A stretch of 7,059 nucleotides of DNA from Bacteroidales bacterium (GTDB lineage: Bacteria; Bacteroidota; Bacteroidia; Bacteroidales; WCHB1-69), in assembly GCA_017618435.1 (NCBI GenBank), contig JAFZUH010000129.1, forward strand, positions 1 to 7,059, given 5' to 3'. Position numbers and translations under genes: made by a program. The notes below the pieces were generated by a model. The model worked only from the letters and a program-made list of their open reading frames with translations, did not search any database and was not told the origin of the DNA. This document shows, in pieces, positions 6,504 to 7,059 of the stretch; the stretch's first letter is position 1, and each line of letters opens with the position of its first letter.

Positions 6504-7043
6504 TTATTTATTTAATTTATAAATAATTACCTTCTCTGTTTCTATAACAAAGCGGTAATTATGAATTTTATTACCGTCCTCATCTACTTTGGCATTTAGT
6601 ATATATGGTAATGTCCATATATAAGCAGGTGATTCTGATACAGCAATTTTTCCATCTAAATTTTCATCCATAGTTTCTTTTGTATCAACAATTTCTTGAT
6701 GTTCTTCATTATATTCACTTCCTTCTTCCGCTTGTTTTAAAACTATAACACTTTCACGGTTCAAAATTCCATCAATATCTCTAATAAATTTATGAATAGT
6801 CTCTTCTATTGACATATTTATCGTTCCCTTCATCAAATAATCACGCCATAAATTCGCTCTCGAAATACAACTATTTATCAATTTTATTTTATCTTTTCGA
6901 TATCTATCTATTTGACAGTTTTCTACCAAATTATTATATTTGTCCAAACTATCATGATATTTCCGTTCCAATTCTTTTCTGTTAGTTTCAAGTGTATTAA
7001 TACTATTGTTAATACCATCGTTAATATCCGTTATTTTTTGCAT
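6504..7043 (-). CDS. Divergent GrpE-like protein, candidate exchange factor for the adjacent Hsp70
   Basis: This 179-residue protein has no signal peptide or membrane segment. Residues about 10-45 are a charged, heptad-like helix (RKELERKYHDSLDKYNNL), followed by further helices to about 96. Residues 105-175 resemble the GrpE beta-domain in order: EEGSEYNEEHQEIVDT (GrpE has G-x-x-F-D-P-x-x-H-E-A), a run ending SPAYIW (GrpE I-x-x-x-x-x-x-GY), then LPYILNAKVDEDG (GrpE V-L-R-x-A-x-V-x-V). Length fits GrpE (about 160-200 residues). GrpE dimers drive ADP release from Hsp70, and the gene lies directly upstream of the Hsp70 gene, which supports the call. Similarity is weak, so it could instead be an unrelated coiled-coil partner. 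The start ATG at 7043 is not certain: the frame stays open to the window edge. The sequence TAATG at 7045-7041 would let an upstream gene stop overlap this start. It is likely co-transcribed with hsp70. Confidence 0.7.
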   Translation of the reverse strand: MQKITDINDGINNSINTLETNRKELERKYHDSLDKYNNLVENCQIDRYRKDKIKLINSCISRANLWRDYLMKGTINMSIEETIHKFIRDIDGILNRESVIVLKQAEEGSEYNEEHQEIVDTKETMDENLDGKIAVSESPAYIWTLPYILNAKVDEDGNKIHNYRFVIETEKVIIYKLNK

Positions 7044-7059
7044 TAATGATGATTGCCAA

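Overview
The window is AT-rich and looks like a Bacteroidota (probably Bacteroidales) chromosome segment. The inference rests on several signs. Shine-Dalgarno sequences are weak or absent. Signal peptides end in a small residue followed by Gln. One exported protein joins TPRs to an outer-membrane-barrel-like domain, and another has RHS/YD-like beta-repeats. The DA1-like peptidase and the lidless Hsp70 are accessory genes rather than housekeeping ones. No rRNA, tRNA, transposase, integrase or CRISPR array is visible, and all credible genes lie on the minus strand.

Reading in the direction of transcription (right to left): (1) a 179-residue protein with a coiled-coil N-terminus and a C-terminus resembling the GrpE beta-domain (7043-6504). 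(2) After a 74-bp AT-rich gap holding a 12-bp tandem repeat, an Hsp70/DnaK-like protein of 514 residues with an intact-looking ATPase domain and a beta substrate-binding domain but no alpha-helical lid (6429-4885). (3) A strong stem-loop 10 nt after the hsp70 stop (4874-4833), probably an intrinsic terminator or attenuator. (4) A single-pass membrane protein with two tandem copies of an F-W...Y-L-x2-Y-P-x-G repeat (best start 4813, end 3407). (5) A secreted TPR plus beta-barrel-like protein (3404-1881). (6) A cytoplasmic cysteine-rich zinc-finger protein with a DA1-type HEMMH metallopeptidase domain (1877-1137). (7) An exported or inner-membrane protein with YD-like repeats and one transmembrane helix, cut by the left window edge (1102-1).

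Genes 4, 5 and 6 are separated by only 2 and 3 bp, and gene 7 follows after 34 bp, so these four are almost certainly one operon. The GrpE-like and Hsp70-like genes form a second tight pair that may feed into it if the hairpin is leaky. Taken together the cluster could be a dedicated chaperone pair (Hsp70 plus exchange factor) linked to an envelope-spanning set (inner-membrane repeat protein, periplasmic TPR/outer-membrane barrel, YD-like sensor) and a cytoplasmic peptidase of the class that plants use for ubiquitin-activated cleavage. That joint function is inference from gene order; each family call stands on motifs alone. The most notable items are the bacterial DA1-like peptidase, the lidless Hsp70 with a divergent GrpE partner, and their co-localisation with envelope proteins.

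No stretch longer than 300 bp lacks a gene.
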